Part shown: positions 5,937-12,504 of the stretch, piece after piece | Layout: every line of letters starts with the position of its first letter | Position numbering within the stretch: the first letter of the stretch is position 1 | From: Baffinella frigidus | Lineage: Eukaryota > Cryptophyceae > Cryptomonadales > Baffinellaceae | Assembly: GCA_026770585.1 (NCBI GenBank) | Contig: MU646749.1 | Coordinates: forward strand, 51,182-65,145 | Direction: 5' to 3' | DNA: 13,964 nt | Made by a program: the position numbers and the translations under genes | Notes under the pieces: generated by a model | The model's input: only the letters and a program-made list of their open reading frames with translations | Databases searched by the model: none | Told to the model about the DNA's origin: nothing

Positions 5937-6797
5937 ATGCAGGAGACGTGGATACGGGCAGCGCTCCTCCTCGCAGCGTGCGCCGCCCCCCTCTCTGGGA
6001 CGCTTCCTCGCGCCGAACTGCCAGCGTCGTCCGTGCAGACCGACCGGTGCTTCTCTCCGTCGCCTTTCTGGGTGCACCCAGGCCTGGTTCAGCGCCTTCG
6101 TGGCGGGGCCTTCGGCAGAAGCTTCGGGCGGGGAAGTCCCCGCGGCGGGCGATCTGCTGGGCGCGGCAGGGGCGGCGGCTGGGGGTCTCAAGGCGGGCAA
6201 CTTGACGCCGTCGAGCAAGGGGAGGCACGCGCGGAAGGGATCAGGCGGGCGCGGAACAAGAAGCGACGGGGTGATGGGTGGGACAGCGATTCGGCGAATG
6301 ATGCGGCGGTCGAAGCGCTACATGTGCCGGGGCTAGGCTGTGTGCGTGGCGATGAGCTCCCTCCCTCCAAGCGCCGCGACAAGCGAGAAGGAAAGCGCGA
6401 AGAGCCGAGCGAAATAGGAGGTGGGGGGTGGGCGGCAATGGCGGCGGCAGGCACCGACCTCCGCGGCAACCTTGATTTTGACGAAATCGTCCCCGCGGCA
6501 GCCGACCCAGCTCAAAAAAGAAGTTCGCGGCAGAGCAGAGGGATCAAGAAGAAGGAAGACCCTGGCGATACAAAACCCGCTCGGCAGAAGGGAGAGGAGG
6601 GCGCGAAGGGCGAGGGCGAGAAAAAAAATCTGCTGGAAGGCGGTGCTGGGACGCGGGAGGGGGGGGTCAAGGAGGGGGCGGGCGGAAAGGGGGGGGGGAG
6701 CGGAAAGTTGGAGAAAGGCGCGACAGCTGATGCAGAAGGAGATGAGGACGAGGAGGGGTTAGATCTTGGGGGGAAGGAGCCTGTGCACGCCGGGAAG
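5937..6797 (+). CDS. Exon 1 (287 codons) of plus-strand gene: secreted or plastid-targeted RG-rich protein
   Basis: The start is ATG at 5937. Residues 1-21 (MQETWIRAALLLAACAAPLSG) look like a signal peptide, with a hydrophobic LLLAACAA core and a small-residue cleavage region. Residues 44-85 hold FWVHPGLVQRLRGG and an RG/GR-rich stretch of the RNA-binding low-complexity type. Residues 101-160 are basic, with KKRRGDG and SKRRDKREGK. Residues 195-275 are Lys/Gly/Glu-rich and low-complexity, ending in an acidic EGDEDEEG. The exon end is placed at AAG|gtgcgc (GT at 6798), phase 0. The frame stays open 64 codons further into a palindromic element, which argues for splicing. A signal peptide followed by a transit-like region would fit plastid import in a complex alga; that is inference only. 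No homologue is recognised. Confidence 0.7.
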
Positions 6798-6838
6798 GTG
6801 CGCGACCAGATCAACGTCCCGTCTAGTGTCCCCACCAC

Positions 6839-6972
6839 CACCAACCCTCACAGTGTGGGCAACTCGGGAAAAATGGCTCCAAAAATCCCCTTGAAGGCCG
6901 TCGGATTCCGACGGCCTCCCAGGGGATTTGGTGTTTTACTTTTTCGAGTTGCCCAAGTTGTGAGGGTTGGTG
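6839..6972. mobile_element. Palindromic element C, copy 1 (134 bp)
   Basis: The ends are CACCAACCCTCAC (6839-6851) and GTGAGGGTTGGTG (6960-6972), exact complements. The arms continue with GGGCAACTCG / CGAGTTGCCC. An inner stem AAATCCCCTTGAAGGCCGTC pairs with GACGGCCTCCCAGGGGATTT. It is non-coding. Its relative is 7227-7374. Confidence 0.85.
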
Positions 6973-7226
6973 ACATGCCAGCTGGGTAGCGAGACTACTG
7001 AAACACAATCTACGCCCAGTTTTTGGTGCTGGGTTGAGTGGGGGTCCGCCCATACCATGGCCGATTTTTGTTTTTACCCGTGCCTTAGCACCAACGTGTG
7101 CTTGCCGTGGCACAGGCACTTTTTGAATCCGAGGAGATTTTCTGCGATCCTTGCGAGACGGTTGACTCCCAAGTCGGTAGCACACGCGGGAAGGATTCGC
7201 AGCCCGAGCAGCCTGCGACAGTCCCC

Positions 7227-7374
7227 CACCAACCCTCACGGCTTGGGCAAATCGACGATTTTCGATTCGGGATTTCAAGGGGGTTGACGTCGGAATCAGA
7301 CGTCAACGGCTCCAATTCCCCTTGAAATCGGGAAATCGAACATCGTCGATTTGCCCACACCGTGAGGCTTGGTG
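7227..7374. mobile_element. Palindromic element C, copy 2 (148 bp)
   Basis: The ends are CACCAACCCTCACGGC (7227) and the complement CCGTGAGGCTTGGTG ending at 7374. The arms share GGGCAAATCGACGAT. An inner stem holds GATTTCAAGGGG / CCCCTTGAAATC and GTTGACGTC/GACGTCAAC. Only the outer ends are closely shared with copy 1; the inner arms differ in sequence but keep their pairing. Confidence 0.85.
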
Positions 7375-7405
7375 GACACAAGGCGCAAGGGTGGACACCC
7401 TCCCG

Positions 7406-7410
<5 letters not shown>

Positions 7411-7483
<73 letters not shown>
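7411..7483. repeat. CT microsatellite next to the intron 1 acceptor
   Basis: There are about 36 CT units with two small interruptions (CTTT, CTTCC). They end 18 bases before the AG at 7501-7502, so they can act as an exceptionally long polypyrimidine tract. Frames through it are low-complexity and are not genes. Confidence 0.9.
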
Positions 7484-7502
7484 GAACCCTGAACCTGGCC
7501 AG

Positions 7503-7610
7503 GTGAAGGAAGTGTCGCGGCTAATGACGGACGAGGTGAAGCGATTGCTCCGGAGGAGAAGGGATCACTACACCCCAGGGGCGATGCTCTTGCATAAGGC
7601 GCTTTCCCGG
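7503..7610 (+). CDS. Exon 2 (36 codons) of the plus-strand gene
   Basis: Between the acceptor CCAG (7499-7502) and the donor CGG|gtatgt (GT at 7611) lie 108 bases reading VKEVSRLMTDEVKRLLRRRR and DHYTPGAMLLHKALSR. It is phase 0 at both ends, fitting exon 1. It is predicted helical, with amphipathic spacing (EVSRLMTDEVKRLL, AMLLHKAL). This is the first of the short exons that together look like an alpha-helical repeat region. The family is not recognised with confidence. Confidence 0.7.
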
Positions 7611-7627
7611 GTATGTGATCCGACGCC

Positions 7628-7712
7628 TTCAACCCTGAACCCAAACCCCGAAACCCTGAACCCCAAACCCCGAACCCCAAACCCTGAACCCCATACCCCA
7701 TACCCGAACCCC
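7628..7712. repeat. Degenerate CCCTGAACC / CCCCAAACC array at the start of intron 2
   Basis: Telomere-like heptamers (AACCCTGAACCC, AACCCCGAACCC, AACCCCAAACC) begin 17 bases after the intron 2 donor. They belong to the same degenerate family as 10351-10763 and 12664-12885. Confidence 0.85.
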
Positions 7713-7805
7713 TAACAGTCCCTCGTCTCCTGACTTCTCAGAGGTGATCCCGGCACTGGATCTGTCGGGTTAAGTTGCCTTGCTGGTACACCACGCTGCA
7801 CGGTG

Positions 7806-7976
7806 AAGTTCACTCGGAGCCACACCATTTCGCCTAAGTCAACTCCCCCTGAAATATGGCGCCTTAAGTCAAATGCCTGGTCCAAGACCAGGGTCCATCT
7901 AAACGAAATCAGGGGAAAGTTGACTTGGGTGAGCTAGTTGACTTAGCTTAAATCTTGTGGGTCGGAGTGAAGTTGG
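7806..7976. mobile_element. Palindromic element (171 bp) with AAGTCAACT arms
   Basis: The outer arms are 7806-7844 (AAGTTCACTCGGAGCCACAC…CTAAGTCAAC) and 7937-7976, near complements. The inner arms are CTAAGTCAACTCCCCCTGAA (7834 on) and TCAGGGGAAAGTTGACTTGG (7909 on). The tip has CCTGGTC/GACCAGG (7876-7892). There is one 16-base gap between the two arm sections. It is non-coding. The CTTAAGT.AACT motif recurs in the palindrome at 5790-5872 and in 11764-11901. Confidence 0.7.
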
Positions 7977-8050
7977 TTGGCGTCGGACTCGCGCTGAGCC
8001 GGGTTCGGTGCTGCCGCGCGAGAATGGGGGAGCGAGCGTGCAGTTTCCAT

Positions 8051-8766
8051 CGATTCAGCGACGTCTCTGACTAACGCCCTTCGACATTTCATCCACGCGG
8101 TATGATGTTTCCCCCCGGAAAAACAGCATACCGACGGCTTCTGAGCAGGAGGCCATTTCCTTCTTCGTCTTCTTCTTCATTGCTCGCAAGCCTAATGAAA
8201 ATTGATCAACCTACCAACTACGACGTTCTGACAGCAGGTGACGAATGCGTCACCTGCGGGGTTTTCCATCTTCGAGGAAGTTTGGGGTGTAAGGTCCTGG
8301 AATCTAACCGGAATCTCGCCCTCCTTCCGCGCGGAAGGAAACCAGTAGTCCTAGTTCTGTCCCACTAAATTTGGTCTCATCATTATTAGTTTGAAAGAAG
8401 GATCTCCAGTGCAAATTAACCGTCCATCTACGTCTAGATTTATTTAATGATGGGACGAAATTGAAATCGAACAGAGCTAGTAGGCGTGCCAGTGTTTTCC
8501 AAGCGATTCAGCGACGTCTCTGACTGACGATCATCAACATTTCATCGACACGCAAGAAACATCGACGGTTTCTAAGCAGGATCTCCAGTACAAATCACAC
8601 CGTCCATCTGCGTCTAGGTGTGTTCAATGATGGGACCAGTGTTCAATGATGGAACCAAAAACTCGAACAGAGCTAGTAGCCGTGCCAGTGTTTTCAGCGA
8701 CGTCTCTGACTGACGATTATCAACATTTCATCGACGCGGAAGAAAAATCGACGGTTTCTAAGCAGG
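8051..8766. repeat. About 190-bp tandem repeat, three copies, first one interrupted
   Basis: Copy starts are marked by CGATTCAGCGACGTCTCTGA at 8051 and 8504, and by TCAGCGACGTCTCTGACTGA at 8694 (190-base spacing for the last two). Later landmarks ATCTCCAGT.CAAAT, CCGTCCATCT.CGTCTAG and ACAGAGCTAGTAG..GTGCC recur in order. Copy 1 has an extra stretch at about 8145-8396 with a TTC tract and two hairpins; copy 3 is cut short at GGTTTCTAAGCAGG. An 88-codon frame across copy 1 (8102-8368) is probably chance. Confidence 0.75.
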
Positions 8767-8912
8767 CGGGCGTTGGCCGCAGGTGACGAACGCGTTCGAC
8801 CTTCTGGCGGTGCTCTCAGTCCGCATGATTCCTCTCGAACTCCAGGTGCCTCGCCCCACTCGGGAACGCTAGAGGGGCCTATTTATAGGTGGAAAATAAA
8901 TTTGTAAATATT
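8767..8912. other. Intron 2 spacer without clear element
   Basis: The left end (GCAGGTGACGAACGCG) resembles the hairpin at 8234-8257 within copy 1 of the 190-bp repeat. The rest shows no repeat or coding signal I can support. Confidence 0.4.
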
Positions 8913-8994
8913 TGTGCCAGGATAAGGTAAAGTAACCTCGTGCCTGGCAGAATTTATGCCACGCGCGAGGTTACGTTCATCTTATCCTGGTACA
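8913..8994. mobile_element. Palindrome TGTGCCAGGATAAGG (82 bp)
   Basis: TGTGCCAGGATAAGGTAAAG followed by TAACCTCG (8913-8940) pairs with CGAGGTTACGTTCATCTTAT CCTGGTACA (about 8966-8994). The tip CGTGCCTGGCA/TGCCACGCG also pairs. It is non-coding, and this is the only copy in the window. Confidence 0.8.
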
Positions 8995-9156
8995 CGTTTG
9001 AGCATGTGGGTAGTAAACTGTACATGTTCGGTTTTAATTAGGCCTGTCTAGCATTCTCGAGTGGCTAGCTTTCTCAAGTGTGACGATTTAAAGACTGCTA
9101 GAAAAATCTGGGAAACACTTGGTCATACTCATCGTGGTCGCTCGCCGCCCCTAGCT

Positions 9157-9360
9157 ATTGTCGAAATGGGCTCCGCGCGGAAAAAATCGAGGTCAGGTCA
9201 GCAACATTTTCCCATTTTTTTGCCTTTTTGTGTCATCTTATGGGTGGGAGATGCTATTTTGAGATAAAAACCATGCCTAAGATAGCATAAAAGTCATTTT
9301 TGGATTTTTTCCTGATTTCCTGACCTGACCTCGATTCCGCGCGAAGCCCATTTCGACAAT
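9157..9360. mobile_element. 204-bp element with 40-bp TIRs (ATTGTCGAAATGGGC)
   Basis: The left arm 9157-9200 (ATTGTCGAAATGGGCTCCGC … GAGGTCAGGTCA) and the right arm 9321-9360 are complements apart from one substitution and four extra A in the left arm. An inner pair ATGCTATTTTGAG/CTAAGATAGCAT lies around 9251-9292. The 68-codon frame at 9061-9267 runs across the arm and is treated as chance. Confidence 0.85.
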
Positions 9361-9389
9361 ATCGCAAGTGCCTAGCTCTGTCTGAGGTC

Positions 9390-9536
9390 GTCTGGTCTTC
9401 TCAAAATGAGGAGACCGGACGTTGATTGCCCGGGTACAGTGGACTTACCCTAACGCATAGTGGTCGGGGACGGGCCGAACGAGTATGTGTGGAGGGTTGG
9501 TATGCGTTGAATGCGTATGCGTTAGGGTAAGTGGAC
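9390..9536. mobile_element. Hairpin plus a 98-bp palindrome
   Basis: GTCTGGTCTTCTC (9390-9402) pairs with GAGGAGACCGGAC (9408-9420) apart from two G-T type mismatches. Then GTGGACTTACCCTAACGCAT (9439 on) pairs with TATGCGTTAGGGTAAGTGGA (9516-9535), 19 of 21 positions. Both stems look independent. It is non-coding. Confidence 0.75.
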
Positions 9537-9604
9537 GGTATGGGGTACTTATCCTGTAAATTTTTGGCGTGGAAACGATCCGCCAACCCGGCTCAGGCTG
9601 AGAT

Positions 9605-9809
9605 AGAGCCAATATGGTAGGACTTGGCCAAAGCGAAGTTCGAACTAGCGAGATTGCGAACTTCTAGATGGACTCTTTTGGACATGTAGTGTTTTAAATT
9701 CAAATTTTGCAGTACAAATCGGTGTTTACTAATAATTACGGTCCATCTAGAAGTTCGCAATCTCGCTAGTTGGAACTTCGCTTTGGCCAAGTCCTACCAT
9801 ATTGGCTCT
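9605..9809. mobile_element. 205-bp element with 68-bp near-perfect inverted arms
   Basis: The left arm 9605-9672 starts AGAGCCAATATGGTAGGACT and ends TCTAGATGGA. The right arm 9742-9809 is its reverse complement with only a few differences, such as GTTCGAACTAG against CTAGTTGGAAC. The 69-base loop is AT-rich. The near identity of the arms suggests recent insertion or gene conversion between arms. A 65-codon frame spanning it is not a gene. Confidence 0.9.
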
Positions 9810-9869
9810 AGAGCGTGACGATTCGAAGGTTGGAACCGAGAGCGGGGAATCCCTTAGCTCTGCTCGGTA

Positions 9870-9890
9870 TCTTGTTCTTGTTCTTCTTCT

Positions 9891-9921
<31 letters not shown>

Positions 9922-9930
9922 GTTTATTAC
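9870..9930. repeat. TTC microsatellite
   Basis: About fifteen TTC/CTT units (TTGTTCTTGTTCTTC then TTC repeats to TTCCTCTTCTTG). Adjacent bases to 10072 show no feature I can support. Confidence 0.85.
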
Positions 9931-10072
9931 TCTCGATACAGGTCCCAACTCAGGTCCTGTAGCCTTGAGTTGAGTGATGCATTAGTCTATGCGCCTTATC
10001 GGGGTGTGGTTCCATGGCGAGTCCCGAAGACGGTCCACATAAAAGGATGGTCCTGCGAGTGGACCACCTTAA

Positions 10073-10207
10073 TCTCCATATAAGTATTAATTAACTGCTT
10101 GAGAGCAACGAAAATTACTACACGATTGGCTCATAAAAGTAATAGTAGAGCGTTTGTGTAGTAAATTTCGTTGCACCAAAAGCAATTAATTAATTCTTTT
10201 GTGGAGA
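10073..10207. mobile_element. Element A (10105-10174) nested at the centre of a second palindrome
   Basis: The inner element is GCAACGAAAATTACTACAC (10105 on) with its complement GTGTAGTAAATTTCGTTGC ending at 10174, 70 bases. The outer arms are TCTCCATATAAGTATTAATT AACTGCTT (10073-10100) and its complement AGCAATTAATTAATTCTTTT GTGGAGA (10181-10207). Spacers of 4 and 6 bases lie between inner and outer arms. The outer arms are unrelated to those around the other element A copies. Confidence 0.85.
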
Positions 10208-10350
10208 TGAACCTGCGAGGTGCACTTAGTGGACACGATTAGCCAGGGAATGCGTCCTGGCTGTCGGCGGCACGTGACTAGTCAAAGTGGCAAGAAACCA
10301 TCTTGACAACAAGACGCCAGCGCTGACGGCAAACACGTGAACCATGATGC
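10208..10350. other. Intron 2 spacer without clear element
   Basis: CTGGACCACC-type words around 10037-10065 and CCTGCGAGGTGCACTTAGTG at 10211 are weakly complementary and may be eroded outer arms of the preceding palindrome. Otherwise nothing was recognised. Confidence 0.35.
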
Positions 10351-10637
10351 CGAAACCCTAAACCCTAAACCCTGAACCCTAGACCCTAAACCCTCAACCC
10401 TCAACCCTCAACCCCAAAGCCTAAACCCCAAAGCCTAAACCCTAAAGCCTAAACCTCAAAGCCTAAACCCTAAACCCTAAACCCTAAACCCTAAACCCTA
10501 AACCCTAAACCCTAAACCCTAAACCCGAACCCCTAAAGCCTAAAGCCTCACCCTGAACCCTCAACCCTCAACCCTCAACCCTAAACCCTTAACCCTTAAC
10601 CCTAAACCCTACACCCTAAACCCTAAGCCATAAACCT

Positions 10638-10675
<38 letters not shown>

Positions 10676-10763
10676 ACCCCAAACCCCACACCCCAAACCT
10701 TACACCCCAAACCCCACACTCCAAACCCTAAAACCTGAACCCTAAAACCTCAACCCCAAACCA
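10351..10763. repeat. Interstitial telomere-like array (AAACCCT)n directly before exon 3
   Basis: More than 50 heptamer-like units. The best block (about 10461-10525) has around nine perfect TAAACCC units, the plant and algal telomere heptamer. Flanking units are variants (CTCAACC, CCCAAAGCCTAAA, ACACCCCAAACC). The array runs right up to the exon 3 acceptor (ACCAG at 10760-10764), so it replaces a normal pyrimidine tract. Confidence 0.9.
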
Positions 10764-10764
10764 G

Positions 10765-10833
10765 GACTACCGCAAGACATGGGAGGACCCGATGCCCTTT
10801 TTCGACTACCGCGAACGCTTCCGCGAGGACAAG
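10765..10833 (+). CDS. Exon 3 (23 codons) of the plus-strand gene
   Basis: Between the acceptor CCCCAAACCAG and the donor AAG|gtgcct (GT at 10834) lie 69 bases reading DYRKTWEDPMPFFDYRERFR EDK. It is phase 0 on both sides, matching exon 2 and exon 4. Two decayed copies of its 3' end with the donor follow in the next intron (11021-11056 and 11164-11215). These keep PMPFFDYRE and PFFDNRERFREGK, which supports this being real exon sequence. Aromatic and charged residues dominate; no family is recognised. Confidence 0.65.
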
Positions 10834-10860
10834 GTGCCTTCACTTAAACCTGGGAGAACA

Positions 10861-10943
10861 CCTCGCACATAAACCTACGAAAATCGAACCCCTCGCACAT
10901 AAACCTACGAAAATCGAACCCCTCGCACATAAACCTACGAAAT
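10861..10943. repeat. 30-bp tandem repeat, 2.7 copies
   Basis: CCTCGCACATAAACCTACGA starts at 10861, 10891 and 10921. The first two 30-base units are identical and the third diverges after 21 bases. It lies 27 bases after the exon 3 donor. Confidence 0.9.
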
Positions 10944-11020
10944 ACTCCCACACCTGCGGAAACCACTCACACCTAACCCCTTGAATCCTCACCCCTCACA
11001 TTGAACCCTTACCCCTCACA

Positions 11021-11056
11021 TCCGATGCCCTTCTTTGACTACCGCGAAAGGTGCTG
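11021..11056 (+). pseudogene. Decayed copy 1 of the exon 3 end with donor
   Basis: CCGATGCCCTTCTTTGACTA CCGCGAAAG then GTGCTGACC. It matches exon 3 PMPFFDYRE; the codons for RFRED are deleted and the donor is kept. Confidence 0.75.
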
Positions 11057-11163
11057 ACCTTTAAGGGCGGACGCCCTAATTCCGGAATCAAAACCTAGTT
11101 CCGGAATTCCATATCACGCTGCCGTATTGCATGCCGTACCACCTTTTGGAATGCCGTAAGTAG

Positions 11164-11215
11164 GTTGCCCTTTTTCGACAACCGCGAACGCTTCCGCGAA
11201 GGCAAGGTGCTGACC
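11164..11215 (+). pseudogene. Decayed copy 2 of the exon 3 end with donor
   Basis: TTGCCCTTTTTCGACAACCG CGAACGCTTCCGCGAAGGCA AG then GTGCTGACCCGC. It reads PFFDNRERFREGK against PFFDYRERFREDK in exon 3. The donor and start of the intron match copy 1 (GTGCTGACC), so copies 1 and 2 are closer to each other than to the intact exon. Confidence 0.8.
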
Positions 11216-11305
11216 CGCAACCCCACTTAGCACCCGTTGCGCTTTACACAACGCACTACGCCTGGCTCGGGCAATCGCCGTCCACACGATACAATCCCGC
11301 TGAAT

Positions 11306-11417
11306 ATTCAAGTTGAATACGGTGTGGCAACGAAAATTACTACACATGTTTTTTACTATTACTTGTATGGGCCAATTGTGTAGTAATTTTCGTTGCGAGA
11401 TCGTATTCAACTTGAAT
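11306..11417. mobile_element. Element A (11327-11396) nested in an ATTCAAGTTGAATACG palindrome
   Basis: The inner arms are GCAACGAAAATTACTACACA (11327-11346) and TGTGTAGTAATTTTCGTTGC (11377-11396), perfect complements. The outer arms are ATTCAAGTTGAATACG (11306-11321) and CGTATTCAACTTGAAT (11402-11417), also perfect. The spacers are 5 bases each side (GTGTG, GAGAT) and are not duplicates of each other. Confidence 0.9.
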
Positions 11418-11420
11418 GCT

Positions 11421-11485
11421 CGTCCGGATGAGGTTGTTAGCCTGGTTCCTGGTGTTGGATGAGGTCGACGTGATCTCATCCGGAC
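11421..11485. repeat. Inverted repeat GTCCGGATGAG
   Basis: GTCCGGATGAG (11421-11431) pairs with CTCATCCGGAC (11475-11485) across about 43 bases. It lies between the two nested element A copies. Confidence 0.75.
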
Positions 11486-11490
11486 AAGTT

Positions 11491-11601
11491 TTTATGATAA
11501 ACATGTAACGGTAACGAAATTTACCACACAAATGCTTTTATAATTACTAGTATGATCCGTTTGTGTAGTAAATTGCGTTGCCACAACATGTTTATCATAA
11601 A
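11491..11601. mobile_element. Element A (11510-11582) nested in a TTTATGATAAACATG palindrome
   Basis: The inner arms GGTAACGAAATTTACCACAC (11510 on) and GTGTAGTAAATTGCGTTGCC (to 11582) match element A with a few changes. The outer arms TTTATGATAAACATG (11491-11505) and CATGTTTATCATAAA (11587-11601) are perfect. The spacers are TAAC and ACAA. Confidence 0.9.
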
Positions 11602-11763
11602 TACTCGCCGCGATCAGATCCTTGAGAAGGTTTGACGAGCCACTTAGCAGCCACCGCGGGCTTCACGGATGCAGTCCATCTAAACGATTTGTACCAGAGT
11701 CTTATCCATTGCCCTGGAATCTAAACGAAATTCCGCCCTGCATTCAAGGCGAAACGGAACTGG

Positions 11764-11901
11764 CATCCTGTAGACGACTCATGGACAAATCGATGGTTTC
11801 TTAAGTCAATCTCCCATGCCAATGCCACCCTAATGAGGTGGCATTTGTATGGGGGGTGACTTAAGAAACCTTCGATTCGCCCATGAATTGCCTCCAGGAT
11901 G
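11764..11901. mobile_element. 138-bp palindrome (CATCCTG … CAGGATG)
   Basis: The left arm 11764-11829 (CATCCTGTAGACGACTCATG … AATGCCACC) pairs with the right arm ending 11901 at roughly 80% of about 65 positions, around a 7-base loop (CTAATGA). It contains TTTCTTAAGTCA / TGACTTAAGAAA. The preceding stretch 11602-11763 has CCATCTAAACGA and TCTAAACGAAAT words also seen at 7893-7908. Confidence 0.8.
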
Positions 11902-12117
11902 GGGTTGGACGCCCTAATTTCGACGTCTACCTGATTCCGGAATTACGAATCACCCTGCCGTATTGCATACAGTAGCACCCTACGGAATGCCGTAAGGAGG
12001 TTCACGCTGGAACTAGGTCGTCCACGCTGACACCTACACCTTCGAGAAAAACAAATCAAAACCCCTTGGACCTTGACACCACCACCCCAAACTCCAACAC
12101 CCCAAACCGCACACCAG

Positions 12118-12320
12118 GTAGCTCAGCTGCTGGGACACTTACAACCAGCCTCACCAGCCACACGGTGGACTACGAACCTTTCATCCAAAGTCAACTTGCC
12201 TTGCTGCAATCAACTTTAGAGAGATTTTCTGGTGCAATTTGGTCACGTACCCCTTTGGAACCCAGGCCCAACGCAACCCTCGAAGCCCACCGTGTGGCGA
12301 TGCTCACCCGTAAGCGATCT
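12118..12320 (+). pseudogene. Decayed copy of exon 4 start, split by a 140-bp insertion
   Basis: After an acceptor ACACCAG, the sequence GTAGCTCAGCTGCTGGGACA CTTACAACCAGCCTCACCA copies exon 4 (VAQLLGHLQPAS). It stops at 12157 and the match resumes at 12299 with GATGCTCACCCGTAAGC, against GATGCTGATCCGGAAGC in exon 4. The matching then ends. The break is filled by the element at 12158-12297. Confidence 0.75.
12158..12297. mobile_element. 140-bp insertion with CCACACGGTGG inverted ends
   Basis: The ends CCACACGGTGG (12158-12168) and CCACCGTGTGG (12287-12297) are perfect complements. Pairing extends to about 19 bases with two mismatches (CT.CGA). It interrupts an exon 4 copy, whose two halves flank it, so both borders are defined by comparison with the intact exon. 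No clear target duplication. Confidence 0.75.
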
Positions 12321-12504
12321 CCACTGTTACTTCTTAAGTTAACAGAGGTTCCACTTTTGCTTTGAGACGTTCCACGCTCGACTTTTGTCTCGGTGGGCCG
12401 CACTAACCACCACCCGCGCACACCAAGTACCGCGAGGACCTACACCCGCGAACACCCAACCCTCGCACCTGAAACCCTCACCCCCAAACCCCAACCCCAC
12501 GCAG

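Larger units (their letters stand above)
6798..7502 (+). other. Intron 1 (705 bp) carrying two C-type palindromes and a CT tract
   Basis: The donor is AAG|gtgcgc (6798) and the acceptor ctggccag (AG at 7501-7502). It contains the elements at 6839-6972 and 7227-7374 and a CT-repeat tract at 7411-7483, about 20 bases before the acceptor. The phase is 0. Joining across it gives …EPVHAGK|VKEVSRLM…. Confidence 0.6.
7611..10764 (+). other. Intron 2 (about 3.15 kb), packed with palindromic elements
   Basis: The donor is CGG|gtatgt and the acceptor ccccaaaccag before 10765. In order it holds a CCCTGAACC array, a palindrome at 7806-7976, a 190-bp tandem repeat (8051-8766), palindromes at 8913-8994, 9157-9360, 9439-9536 and 9605-9809, a TTC tract, a nested palindrome at 10073-10207, and a long telomere-like array. 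Small hairpins are GCAGGTGACG/CGTCACCTGC (8234-8257) and CCTTCCGC/GCGGAAGG (8323-8338). I saw no extra exon in it, but very short exons could be missed. Confidence 0.55.
10834..12504 (+). other. Intron 3 (about 1.67 kb)
   Basis: The donor is AAG|gtgcct and the acceptor ccccacgcag before 12505. It contains the 30-bp tandem repeat, two decayed exon 3 ends, two nested element A copies, a 138-bp palindrome and a decayed exon 4 start with an insertion. Repeated pieces CTAATTCCGGAAT.A and GCCGTATTGCAT...GGAATGCCGTAAG occur at about 11086-11155 and 11912-11998. The phase is 0. Confidence 0.55.

Noticed and set aside
5812-6228. 133-138-codon minus-strand frames opposite exon 1 of the plus gene
   Set aside because: They are probably shadows of the GC-rich plus-strand exon. 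One could still be an upstream exon of the minus gene, but no donor with the right phase stood out.
8102-8368. 88-codon frame starting MMFPPGKTAYRR
   Set aside because: It lies inside copy 1 of the 190-bp tandem repeat. The other copies do not keep the frame, and there is no recognisable domain.
9061-9267. 68-codon frame MASFLKCDDLKTARK
   Set aside because: It crosses the terminal inverted repeat of the 204-bp element and has no supporting splice sites or similarity.
10351-10763. A true chromosome end
   Set aside because: The heptamers are degenerate, sit between exons of one gene and are followed by more than 3 kb of other sequence, so the array is interstitial.
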